Positions 10,655 to 19,328 of a stretch of 22,265 nt of DNA are shown piece after piece. A program made the position numbers and the translations under genes. This DNA is from Zarea fungicola (Eukaryota > Ascomycota > Sordariomycetes > Hypocreales > Cordycipitaceae). The stretch lies in assembly GCA_900169235.1 (NCBI GenBank), contig FWCC01000290.1, forward strand, positions 1 to 22,265, written 5' to 3'. The notes beneath the pieces were generated by a model. It saw only the letters and a program-made list of their open reading frames with translations, did no database searches and was not told the DNA's origin. Each line of letters starts with the position of its first letter. Position 1 is the stretch's first letter.

Positions 10655-10662
10655 TATTTATA
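10655..10662 (-). promoter_or_regulatory. TATA box of the KP4-like gene
   Basis: The minus strand reads TATAAATA about 140 bp upstream of the KP4-like start codon. The spacing suits a fungal TATA element with a 5' untranslated region of roughly 100 bases. Confidence 0.5.
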
Positions 10663-12301
10663 GCAGGCCGTCGAATATTTCCTACACATCATAATGAGTT
10701 TTCTTTTCAAAGCTCGGAAGCAACTCGTGCTGCCGAAAGACTGCCTCTGAACGCCAGCCCCTATAACAATACCTATGCTCCAGATTGGGGGCGGAGGCAG
10801 TGTTGTTGTTGAGCTACCTTTGATACCAAGAAAGAATTGCAGAATTATTTTCAACACTAAATTTGCAGTCTACACAGAAGATATGGACCTTCTGACCCCT
10901 CTCCGTAACCCTAGTCGTGGAGTTTACCGTTCTTCTTACCATGCTACACTATATAATTGTGGTCCTGCACTCCATTTCCTTGTATTGCCTTTCGTAGCTA
11001 TCCATTTAGCTGCAGTTGCTCTAGTCGACCCCGGTGTAAACATTTGGAATCATTGTTCAATTTAGATAGATCCTTACGGAGAATCTGACCCCGCTCTTGC
11101 TCACGCGTCGTAGATGGTTATATAGCTATTTGCAAAGCTTGGATGACAGCTTTGTTTGGGGGTGTTCTGTTCGCTATTACAGTCTTCATGAAATGTTATC
11201 AATCTGACTTGGGAACTCACCGCGGCACTTACTTCGAGGCGAACTAGAGCTCCTAGCAAACCTATAACAGGACTCATAACCGCCGTAGTAAATGCGGGGA
11301 ATATCTCACAAATGTCCACCTGCAGAGACGGAAGTTGGGCACGTGAGTACAAGTCAATATGCTTAAATTGAGGGTTAATTGAAAGCCATAGTAAATGTGA
11401 CAATCTAGTCATTTTAAGCTTAGGTGAGACTTATATAGGACCAATTTATTCTTTTCATGTACAGTACATAGTACAAGCTAGCTGCTCCGTAGATTTTTTC
11501 ACAGTGGTTTTTGCATCTCATTGAGTTGGTTCTCGGGTTATAAAATACCTCAATGTATACGCAGCTCTTAGTAGAAAATAAATCCTCATACACACGCTGT
11601 TTTTAGTACTATGCAAATTGTTTCTTGGGCTAGGAAGGTACCCTTTGCTCCATGTACCTGCCAGCCTGTAAATCAACTGCAAAAAAACTGTTTTGCACGG
11701 AATGGATACTGTTGGTCATCGTGCAGGCTCAAACTCAGGTTTCAATATCATAGCCCCCCTAGCATCGGCATCGAACTAGGGGAAGGTATTTAATTAGTGC
11801 TTGCCTAGGCTATGGGGAAAGGGGAATACTCAATTATTTAGCGACTTGGGTTAGGAACACTAAGACAGACCAGAAAAATCAGAGCTTACGAGGTTCCACA
11901 GTTAATAAACTAAAGGTCCTGAAAAGCCTAGAATTTGCTTACTAGATTAATCTTACTGAGTGGTAGCTTGCAACATTTTGGAATCATGAATTAGTCAGCA
12001 TTAACCATCTCGCTCGTAGCATGTCACTCGGGTGGTTAAAAGTACATCTACTAGAACTCAAGCGCTGTGACTAGTTATAGAATGGATGTACAGATTGTTG
12101 GAGCATTGCGTTCCAAATGCAGAAATATGGCTTGAGTTTATAGTAGACCCATAGCTGTGTATGGAGAGTGGTATGTAGTCCCACATCTCCATCCTCATGG
12201 GATGATAATATCCTGCCGACTCGACTCAACGGCTTGGAATCACCTTGCATGATATAATGATGCATGAACATACACCAGTATTCGGAGCATAATCAGTACA
12301 G
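10663..12301. other. Intergenic region between the divergent KP4-like and NLP genes
   Basis: It holds the upstream regions of both divergent secreted-protein genes. Open frames at 10775-11065 (plus) and 11412-11101 (minus) have no recognisable family. The first shows one hydrophobic stretch that could be a membrane helix by chance. I support no gene here. Confidence 0.4.
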
Positions 12302-12319
12302 TATAAAAAGGGTATAAAA
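12302..12319 (+). promoter_or_regulatory. Tandem TATA boxes of the NLP gene
   Basis: Two TATAAAA words at 12302-12308 and 12313-12319 lie in direct repeat about 95-110 bp upstream of ATG 12414. A pyrimidine-rich stretch (CTTCTTTCCTCACTC) follows at about 12352-12366, as is common near fungal transcription starts. It suggests a strong inducible promoter. Confidence 0.6.
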
Positions 12320-12413
12320 GGGGGTATCGAACTGTTCTTACCCACATGAACCTTCTTTCCTCACTCTTCACATCCATCGAAATATATTTCAATTGGCTCT
12401 ATACATTTCCATC

Positions 12414-13202
12414 ATGCATGTGACCTATCTTGTTCTTGCTAGTCTTTGGATTATCGTTACTGGCAGCCCATTGCCGGACGATATCCACGACTCATCCTCT
12501 CTGTATGAGAGGGATGTTATCGTCCCATTGGGCCAAAGCTACGACGCTACAGAGATCCGTTTTCAGCCCCTGTTTGATTTTGACCAGGATGGTTGCTACA
12601 ACACGGCCGCCATCTCCCCTAACGGCTATACCAACCCTGGTAAGGGGGCAACATCAGCGCCTCAGGGCCAATGCCGCGATATTTCCCAATTTCGATATAG
12701 TAACACCTACTCTCGACGGCGATGCAATAACGGCTATTGTGCCATTATGTACGAGTACTATTTCGAGAAGGACCAGGCTGTTGGTGGCTCTTTCCTTGGT
12801 GGACATCGCCATGAGTGGGAAAATATTATTGTCTTTACGCGAGGTGACCAGGTTGTGCGGGTTGCCCCATCATGCCATGGTAGATATAGCGGTGCTACAA
12901 ACAACGGCTTTCAGCTCTATGACAAACACCCGTACATGGTCTATCACAAAGATGGCGCATCTACTCACTGTTTCCGCGTTGCAAATAACAACGATATCTC
13001 CCATCCTGAAAATAAATCAAAATTGATGCAATGCCTAACAAACCTCCTTCACAATCAGCCCCCCAAGCTGTGTGCAATCAATATGATTGGCCTGATTATT
13101 GGAGCGTTGGCGAGTGCAGAGAGACTTTCGCGGAACCGGGTGGCGAAGTCTTCAATGTTTACCATGCTCTCGCTCTCAGAGACGCGTGACTCGTACCCGT
13201 AG
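12414..13202 (+). CDS. NPP1/NLP necrosis-inducing-like protein with a replaced C-terminus
   Basis: This is a secreted NLP-family protein. ATG 12414 starts a signal peptide (hydrophobic core at residues 5-17, cleavage near G17-S-P-L). Cysteines 61 and 87 form the probable conserved pair. The central heptapeptide G-H-R-H-E-W-E lies at residues 130-136 and the following beta strand I-I-V-F-T-R is typical. The E in place of the commoner D occurs in some fungal NLP types. Family similarity runs to about residue 200 (near 13013). The remaining 62 codons read antisense through a hydrolase relic that begins by 13035. The normal C-terminal third is missing. Known NLPs permeabilise plant plasma membranes, and many lack activity. 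This copy is probably inactive or altered, though its promoter and frame remain intact. Confidence 0.8.
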   Translation: MHVTYLVLASLWIIVTGSPLPDDIHDSSSLYERDVIVPLGQSYDATEIRFQPLFDFDQDGCYNTAAISPNGYTNPGKGATSAPQGQCRDISQFRYSNTYSRRRCNNGYCAIMYEYYFEKDQAVGGSFLGGHRHEWENIIVFTRGDQVVRVAPSCHGRYSGATNNGFQLYDKHPYMVYHKDGASTHCFRVANNNDISHPENKSKLMQCLTNLLHNQPPKLCAINMIGLIIGALASAERLSRNRVAKSSMFTMLSLSETRDSYP

Positions 13203-13730
13203 ATCATGACCCGCGCCATTGGTTGGCCTGTCTCGTCCAAGGTGAGATCCTGTGGAAGAGAGTCGCGCAACCACATGTGCTGCCCGCCTATTTTCCTTAA
13301 AAGAACCGAATGCATGTCCTCCAAGACCCGATAGCGCGATAATGCTGACCGAGTTAATACATAAGACAAGGTTTGCTGAACTATCTACTCACTCTACTTG
13401 GTGGTCTTCTTTTGGTGGCGTATAGAGCATAGTGATGCCGAGAAAGGCCTTGTCGAGTACTAGTGACCCAGGACGGGTCAAAGGTATCTTAGGTGTCTGT
13501 GGCAGTGTAATAGACTCGGTCTGTGCAGACTGGGCAGAGATTGCAAGTTCCCCAAAGCTGACTGTAGCCGTAATGAAAGCGTTGTCGATATCCTGGGAAA
13601 AAGATCCGATCCTCGGGTTTGCCTTCCTGTATTCCGCTAGAAACACTTGCAACTGCTCGCGGTTCCAGTCTAGGGGTATACCATGAACCCGAAAGGTATC
13701 TCGATCTTTTGCGGGCACAGGCCCTGTCAT
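13035..13730 (-). pseudogene. SesB-like alpha/beta-hydrolase N-terminal domain, truncated and frameshifted
   Basis: This is a relic of the serine-esterase-like domain found at the N-terminus of many fungal NLR-type proteins (SesB/DUF676-like). Exon 1 runs 13730-13393 from an ATG. A 48-bp intron at 13392-13345 (GTGAGT donor, TTAACTCGGTCAG end) restores phase and gives D-I-I-A-L-S-G-L-G-G-H-A-F-G-S. The frame breaks at 13290-13297 (A run) before G-G-Q-H-M-W-L-R-D-S-L-P. It then continues through A-R-V-M-I-Y-G-Y-E-S to I-A-H-S-L-G-G, the GxSxG nucleophile elbow. A G run at 13059-13064, one base short of the family frame, breaks it again just before L-I-V-K-E. A stop follows at 13037-13035. The downstream NACHT or repeat domains are absent. 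It abuts and overlaps the NLP frame in antisense. Confidence 0.8.
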
Positions 13731-13850
13731 CGATCGTGTCCGTTATTTCATCGATTCTTAAGGCGGTGACTGCGGCGCAATCGAATGGCACCATGAAGCA
13801 TTAACTTGTGGAAAATTACCCACAGATTTTGGTGGCAATCTCGCAGGCGT

Positions 13851-13866
13851 ACCTAAATCTTTAGGT
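13851..13866. repeat. Perfect 7-bp inverted repeat
   Basis: ACCTAAA and TTTAGGT are separated by two bases. The repeat lies about 120 bp upstream of the hydrolase relic, near the left end of the first duplicated module. It could be a regulator site or a scar, and chance is possible. Confidence 0.4.
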
Positions 13867-14015
13867 AACTAGTCTGAGTGTCTACACCATTAAAAATTAA
13901 ATATTTTTCAGCTTGATTTAATAGGCTGCGTTGCTGTCTTATAGGGACCGAGTGGACCTTTCGAGTACTCATCTGTAGCAATGACGTGACACAAGCGCCG
14001 CGCGGTCCTCTCAAT

Positions 14016-14732
14016 ATGTGAATTCTAAAGCGTCTTATCTCTCTCATCTGGTACCATCCGGAGCGCATAAGCACTAGCACAGGCCAGTTTCACACTGTAG
14101 CACTACTGTCTGTTTTGCCCAAAACGGTGACAGAAGGAGCCTTGTTCGTGTAAGTCAACCTGTCTTCTCGCGAAACTCTTCTCGCTTCCACGAAAGCGGA
14201 ATTAAGTTCACACCACGACTGCTTCCCCAGGGCAAGGGACAAATTAAAGCTGCCTCACGGCAAACAAATTCTTTTGACAGTTTCGAACTAGCCGTCAGGA
14301 GCGCACCGCATGCTTCGTGGCAAAAAGTCATCAACAGTGATGTTGTCTCCTCTGTTGCTAGTAGGGAAACCGAGTCCACATCTTTTCATGGTCTCGACAA
14401 CGATGATAATGCATCTGTAGTTAGCAAAGAAATTGGAGCCAAATTATTGACTATCGCCGACGACAAAGTTGGAGTCATGCCCTTGGCACCTGTGAATGCG
14501 TCCCTAGATGTCCAAGCTTTCCAATTCAAACATTTTATACAATCAATTTGGCGGAATGTCCTTTGCGGCTTAGATAGAGCAACCCGACTGGTGTATGAAA
14601 TGACGAGTCGAAAACTTGTAAGTCTGAGACCAAGCAGCTTCTCCTTAATATACTAACTTAATCAATTGAAAGTCTGGACTAGACTTTCCAGACAGGCAAC
14701 GGAACCGGGACCAGTCATGTAACACACGTTGA
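14016..14732 (+). repeat. Duplicated module, copy 1
   Basis: This segment matches 20490-21212 in the same orientation. Conserved landmarks include TCTAAAGCG, then CCGGAGCGCATAAGCACTAG, GCTGCCTCACGG, GTCATCAACAG and a shared GTAAGT splice donor. By eye it is roughly three-quarters identical, and weaker similarity may reach back to about 13970. The conserved non-coding part upstream of the reading frame suggests that a promoter and gene were duplicated together. No terminal repeats or target-site duplications were seen. Confidence 0.7.
14201..14732 (+). pseudogene. Unrecognised two-exon gene, copy 1, start codon lost
   Basis: The frame aligns with copy 2 without gaps over about 127 codons (from A-A-S-R to V-S-L-R-P-S) and carries no stop. 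Shared motifs are S-F-E-L-A, R-S-A-P-H, W-Q-K-V-I-N-S-D-V, H-G-L-D, P-V-N-A-S-L and G-L-D-x-A-T. The position of copy 2's ATG reads ATT here (14201-14203), and no in-frame ATG lies upstream before a stop. A 55-bp intron at 14618-14672 has a GTAAGT donor, a perfect TACTAAC branch (14651-14657) and an AAG acceptor. It leads to a 20-codon last exon ending at TGA 14730-14732. The intron supports the plus strand, although the minus strand is also partly open. Family and function are unknown. Confidence 0.55.
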
Positions 14733-14789
14733 TTTCGCTCGCGTTGTCTTTCTGGTCTATGCTTAATCTTGCTCAGGATCACCGACTCC

Positions 14790-15381
14790 ATGATGAGCGG
14801 CACTCCGCCTTCTAAAGCTTCGTATGTCCCCTTAAATCCGCCCTGGCTACCAGCAACTCAACTAACAATGCAGACCGGAAGACCTGATGAACACGATGAA
14901 TCAGTAAGGAACAATGCAACACGCTGGGATACCACGCCAGAGTATACACTAATACGCAACTATTGAAAGACTGAAACACATGATTGAGAGGATGCGGCAA
15001 GGGAAGGGCCAGGAAAAAGGCCAGCCACTCTCCGGCCTTCATTCAGCGAGCCAAAATGGTGCGCCCACAGCCACTGGATATGACAATCAAAGTCATGAGA
15101 CGGAATATTTCCGGAAAAAGATGGACAGCTGTAGGAAAGAGGTTACGGCCATCAAGCAGGAGTTGGAGAGCGTCCGGAATGTCGTAAAGCAACTCCAAGG
15201 AGACAACGACAGCATAACGAAAATGTATGCGATGATGAGGCGGCGCATTTCAATCGCTAATTTCACCTGTTGGACCACCGAGAGCCTGGAAAATCTCCGA
15301 GACCAGCTGTCGCACCTCGTGAATACATGCCCGCTCCCGGAGGAGGATCCTTTGGCCTACCCGCCGCTTCCTAGCGCATGA
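14790..15381 (+). CDS. Small coiled-coil protein, three exons, family unknown
   Basis: The model has exons 14790-14821, 14874-14903 and 14970-15381. Introns are 52 bp (GTATGT donor, CAACTAAC branch, CAG acceptor) and 66 bp (GTAAGG donor, CACTAATAC branch, AAG acceptor). All phases fit and both introns remove frame breaks. The product has 157 residues. A short P/S-rich start is followed by a first amphipathic helix (L-M-N-T-M-N-Q-L-K-H-M-I-E-R-M). Then come a Gly/Gln/Ser-rich linker and a coiled coil of about 45 residues (M-D-S-C-R-K-E-V-T-A-I-K-Q-E-L-E onward). It ends in a second Leu-rich helix and a Pro-rich tail. No signal peptide, so probably intracellular. I do not recognise the family; protein-protein interaction is only an inference from the heptads. 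Confidence 0.6.
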
Positions 15382-15784
15382 CGCCGTGGCCAGCGTCTGC
15401 TCGGCATACCGGTTCAATAAAGATGGATGCGATGAAGCATTATGCATAGATTCAGGAATACATAAAATGACAAGTTGTAATTTGGCGCAATCCACAGCGC
15501 AGTGATATGATGTATTGTGTAGCCATCCGGCCAATTGATCAGCTCCTCGGGGACGCATCTTCGCGCACATTCTCGTTCTGTGATAGTATTTCTTCGATAG
15601 TTACTCGTTTTGAGGCCTAAAATTAGCCTATGGAGGTTGGGAACTATCCGAATTAAACGCTCTTTGTGGTGGGACTGTGATACCACTCATATTGTTGGAC
15701 ACCGATAGCAAACTGGGGACCTCATCGCCGTGTACGACGCTCACCGGCGATATCATTACTTACAATGGAGGATACAAGCTAGTA
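15382..15784. other. Convergent intergenic region, no gene seen
   Basis: It lies between the 3' ends of the coiled-coil gene and the minus-strand membrane-protein gene. Minus-strand frames across 15686-15414 have no recognisable content. Confidence 0.45.
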
Positions 15785-16319
15785 TTATGAGAATGCGGAT
15801 TTGACAAAAGCGATAGCAATTAAAACTACGCTAGCACCACCGTGGATTGATTGGGAAAAACTACCATAGTATAAGACTTGGAAGTAGAAAGTGCTGTGCT
15901 CGCCAAACCCTATGTAGAAGCCGCGGCCTAATCCGAAAGTCTCAATGGCAATACATAGACCAGCAGCAACAAGTACGACGGCAAGGCCGAAATGAGTCCA
16001 TTTGTAGATCGTTAGAGGCTGGCCAGAAGCCATAGAGACGACACCAACTGCCGCGTGCAAAGCGGCACTGGCAACTGCAGTGAATGAATATGCAAGTAAT
16101 TTGAAGGAGAGTTGAGCTTATTAGTGGCATAGTCTGCTTCAGACTTGCGCGATGTCGATCTCCTGGACATAGAGATGAGCGCGTATACGTTGAAGGAGTT
16201 GAGGGCAACCAGCACTGTGTCAAGGCCAATGGAGACCAATGCAATAGAACTACAGGTTCGAGGTTTTTTCTGGCTAGAGCTAGGGCAGCAGGCTCGTTTG
16301 TCTCGATTGATCTGGTCAT
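15785..16319 (-). pseudogene. Four-helix membrane protein with two frame breaks
   Basis: Three consecutive minus-strand frames together form one plausible small membrane protein. ATG 16319 starts a hydrophilic N-terminus (M-T-R-S-I-E-T-N-E-P). Near 16250 the frame changes into helix 1 (I-A-L-V-S-I-G-L-D-T-V-L-V-A-L). Near 16117 it changes again into A-Q-L-S-F-K-L-L-A-Y-S-F, helix 2. Helix 3 is F-G-L-A-V-V-L-V-A-A-G-L and helix 4 is G-G-A-S-V-V-L-I-A-I-A-F. The stop is TAA 15787-15785. Both changes equal one missing base, and no intron with usable signals explains either. About 178 residues if intact. I do not know the family; fungal small membrane proteins of this layout are common. Pseudogene or assembly error are both possible. 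Confidence 0.55.
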
Positions 16320-16493
16320 AGATATTTTCAGGTCTGTGTCTTGTGTCTTATGTTGGGGTTTTTTTTGGTTTGCTGTTGTCGGCAAGATATCGAGTCCCAT
16401 AGCACAAATGTCAAGTATCCCAACACGGAGCCAACAGCCCCGATCTTCTCTTCTTATTTCCCTGTGAATTCTCATTCTCGGTTTCTTTTTTCG

Positions 16494-17844
16494 TGGAAGA
16501 ATTGCAAAGTCTCCTTGTCCACATCCGACGGCGCCTTTGTCGGCATTGACTCGGGCCTCCCGGATCTAGTGCACTGGCGGATCCGTCTCGGTGGCAAGAG
16601 CAGCCACTACGATGGCCGGGACGACCAGATTACGCGCAGCCGCATAGAGTGCCTAGCCTAGAGCATCAAGCCTATGTGCGCGAGCGCATGAGCCGCCCTG
16701 TCTACTATAAGCTACAGTTCAACATGTTTGAGTCGCCCTATGGTTGCTTTGGCGGTTGTTTCCCGCCTCCTCCTGCAGTTTCTATTGGTGCTATTCCGCG
16801 CATTAGACCGGGACTGGGAGGAGCCGTCATGGATGAAATGGACGACAAGGACGGTGCTTCGCGGAGGTGGGGTGAGGAAGCGAACAGTAGGGGTCAAGAA
16901 GGTGGTCGTCGTCACTGATGATGAAGAAGTCGGCTGATCGGGTGGCAAGTTTGTTCAGAGCTGCGCCTCAAGCGGCTCTTCCTCCCCCACTGCCTCTTGC
17001 TGCCATGGTCTTGGTCGCACCTGCATCGAATGCTACCGCTACTCTGGGTGGCGGAGGCGGAGGCGGCGGTGGCTTCGGTGGCCCTGGTGACGGCCGAGGC
17101 AGTGCGTATACTGAACCGGGGACGGTCGACTTTGAAGACTCATTTGTCGAGCAGGCTGGCATGATGCCCAACTACGACCTTCTGGGCCTCAAGACCCTCG
17201 TACAAGAGCGCCGCGTCCAAGCAGCGCGTCGCTCGCATCATCCTCAGCCACAGCATCATTGCCAAGTACCGGCCGTCGCCTACCTGCAGGCCAAGCTGAA
17301 AAACAGCAGCAAGCTGACGCCGTTCAAGGGTTCTTCCGGTCCAACGCTCGACGGCAGCTTCATGGGCCGCGCCAAGATTCCGCGCTGCAGCCCGGGCAAC
17401 GTGTTTACGCTGAGTCTCGGCATTGACATAGCCATCAAGGTCTCGTACCCCAAGCCCGACGTGCACCGCACCACCACGGGACTGTTCAACAAGGAGAGAA
17501 GCTCCGACTTTGCGCGGTTGGTACTGCTTCATGATGCGTGCGAGACGTAGGGGAAGATGGCGCAGTTGCATGTGCAGGATTAGGTTCTCGTCTCGGAAGA
17601 TGAGCCTCTGGGCGTGGAACTGGTGACACCGCGGGGTCTTTATGTCTCTGAGGGCAGCGTGGTGGGTAGCGGGTCTGGGCAGGAGGAGGATAATCGGGAC
17701 AAGGACTGGGGCAAGGCGACGGCGCTGCTGAAGCCTGGTGGCGAGGTCAACTGGAATGTCAGGCTGGATCCGCGCAAGATGGTGAAGCTGTGGCTCGAGG
17801 ACGCCATCTCGGTGCCCAGCGGCGGCGTTGCGGTGGAATGTTAA
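16494..17844 (+). pseudogene. DUF4139 protein, 5'-truncated relic with frameshifts and stops
   Basis: This is the C-terminal half of a DUF4139 (PF13598, mucoidy-inhibitor-like) protein. Segment A (16494-16645) reads K-V-S-L-S-T-S and W-R-I-R-L. Segment B, in another frame (about 16664-16760), gives A-Y-V-R-E-R-M-S-R-P. A Pro/Gly-rich spacer follows (GGC/GGT tract at about 17047-17090). Segment C (about 17098-17547) has Y-D-L-L-G-L-K-T-L, V-A-Y-L-Q-A-K-L, T-L-D-G-S-F and R-C-S-P-G. Segment D (17584-17844) has V-S-E-D-E-P-L and W-G-K-A, ending near the domain's normal C-terminus. C and D share a frame but are split by TAG 17548-17550 and TAG 17581-17583. The second sits where the family has D-Q-V, so CAG became TAG. 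The N-terminal DUF4140 part is missing. GC-rich, unlike its surroundings. Confidence 0.75.
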
Positions 17845-18051
17845 GAATTTTCGAAAGGGAATGACGTAGTCATTGTATCAAAAAATTGCACATTGTGTTT
17901 GTTGGAAACAGTCGCTCCGTATAGTTTAAAGCATCTTGTCATTCTTGAGGGAGTTCTGCATACATATATCTATGTTGTGTATTTCCATGTAATGATGAGT
18001 TACACATTTGCGTTTTCAGCCAAAATAATGGGGGAAAACAGTAGAATCCCT

Positions 18052-19328
18052 TTAACTCGTGCAGACTCCCTTGTTTACACAATCGCGGTATGCGGTGTAC
18101 AAGTTCACCATGAAGGCCTGACCCTCTGGTGAGCCGCTCGTGTACTTGTTCCTGTCATTCCAGTTGTAAGGGTTCACGGCCGGCGAAACAACACCATTGC
18201 CGCCTTGCCGCTTCGCGAGCGACTGGCGGTTGCGGTCTGCCCAGTCAATATACTTTCGGGGGAACATGACCGGGTCATTCACAGCCATGCGATACGCGAC
18301 CGCCGACAGGAGCGCCGTGCCAGAAATCTCGCCAAACCAGCTATTATCGTTCATGTAGTTGTGTAGTAGACCGCCATCGAAACCGGACAGGAGCGCGCCG
18401 TCCAGAATCTCCTTGATCCAGGTCTTGAGCTGCCCGGCCTGTGTGGTCATGTCTTTGGAGCCGGACCACTTCTGGAGCGTGTGCAGCACGCGCACCATGC
18501 CATAGCTGGCCCAACCGTTCGCGGTAGACCACAGTCCCGTGTCTTGGGACTGGGGACCGATGATGTGACGCCAGTTGAGGAACTGGCTGGTTTTAAGGAC
18601 GTCGCGGTACAGACTACATTGGCGGACGACTTCGGCCATGAGGTTGCGGTCGTTTGAGTAAACAGCGTAGTAGGCCACTAATAAGAGAAGTTAGCTAAAA
18701 TTGCACTGTAGAAAGAAAATTCAATTCCAATAAAGAATGGTTTTTTTTTTCCATGAAAAAAAAAAAAAGAACAGTTTCCTCATTCCTTGGGCCAATTTAC
18801 ATCAGACAACGTACGGAAGGGAAACGACATGGCCATGTTATCTGCCCACAGCTCCTTAATGTCCGAGCGATGTGAAATGGCGCCATTAGCATATCGCGGC
18901 ACCTTTGTCAGAAGATAGTTCGCCTGTCGGTCGGCGGCGCCGCTGTAGACGGCGTCCGACTTGCCAAGCAAAAGCGCCGACACGCCCATGGAGGCTGGAT
19001 CACCCGCGGCCGAGTTGTCGGCCAACACTTGGGAGTTGCGGTTAATGTGCGGCTTCACCCACGAAAGCGAAAGAATGTTGGGGTCTGCGTTGGGAATCTT
19101 TCCATTAGGAAAGGGATTGTCGCCAAAGACAGAGAGCTCGTTGTTGTCGAGCTCGAGGAGGGCCTGGGCGGCGGTGCCCCATTCCCACGAGTGCTGGGAA
19201 AAGGACATCATGACGCTGGCCGCGGTGCTGACGTTAAAGCCCACATTGACCTGGCCCAGGGCGGTTCCTATGCATAGGGCCGCGGTGGTAAGGAGAGCCT
19301 TGGCTCTGGTTTGCTTTGTGTCCAGCAT
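18052..19328 (-). CDS. Secreted six-hairpin glycosidase (GH88/GH105-like), two exons
   Basis: Exon 1 runs 19328-18815 and exon 2 18677-18052, with a 137-bp intron (GTACGT donor, GCTAACTT branch, TTAG acceptor). The split codon makes S-F-P-F-L-A-Y-Y-A-V. The product has 379 residues, normal for the (alpha/alpha)6-barrel hydrolases of GH88/GH105. A signal peptide follows the start (K-A-L-L-T-T-A-A-L-C-I-G-T-A-L-G). Motifs are I-S-H-R-S-D, W-A-D-N-M-A-M-S (residues 161-168), W-R-H-I-I-G (207-212) and G-L-W-S-T-A-N-G-W-A (219-228). GH88/GH105 enzymes remove unsaturated uronic acids from oligosaccharides made by polysaccharide lyases, and Asp residues act in catalysis. D163 is a candidate. Subfamily and substrate are not resolved. 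It appears fully intact. Confidence 0.85.
18741..18768. repeat. T10/A13 homopolymer hairpin in the glycosidase intron
   Basis: A run of ten T, the loop CCATG and a run of thirteen A lie inside the 137-bp intron. They can fold into a perfect ten-pair stem. The runs account for part of the unusual intron length. It could be a scar of poly(A) insertion or plain slippage. Confidence 0.75.

Noticed and set aside
12430..13026. Long alternative plus-strand frame over the NLP gene
   Set aside because: It is a +1 shadow of the NLP reading frame with no family features, while the NLP frame has a signal peptide and the heptapeptide.
13853..14080. Minus-strand frames in the leaders of the two duplicated modules
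   Set aside because: The similarity between them comes from the DNA duplication. The frames diverge outside a short block and show no coding signs.
17140..17571. Minus-strand 143-codon frame over the DUF4139 relic
   Set aside because: It is open only because of high GC content. The plus-strand translation matches DUF4139.
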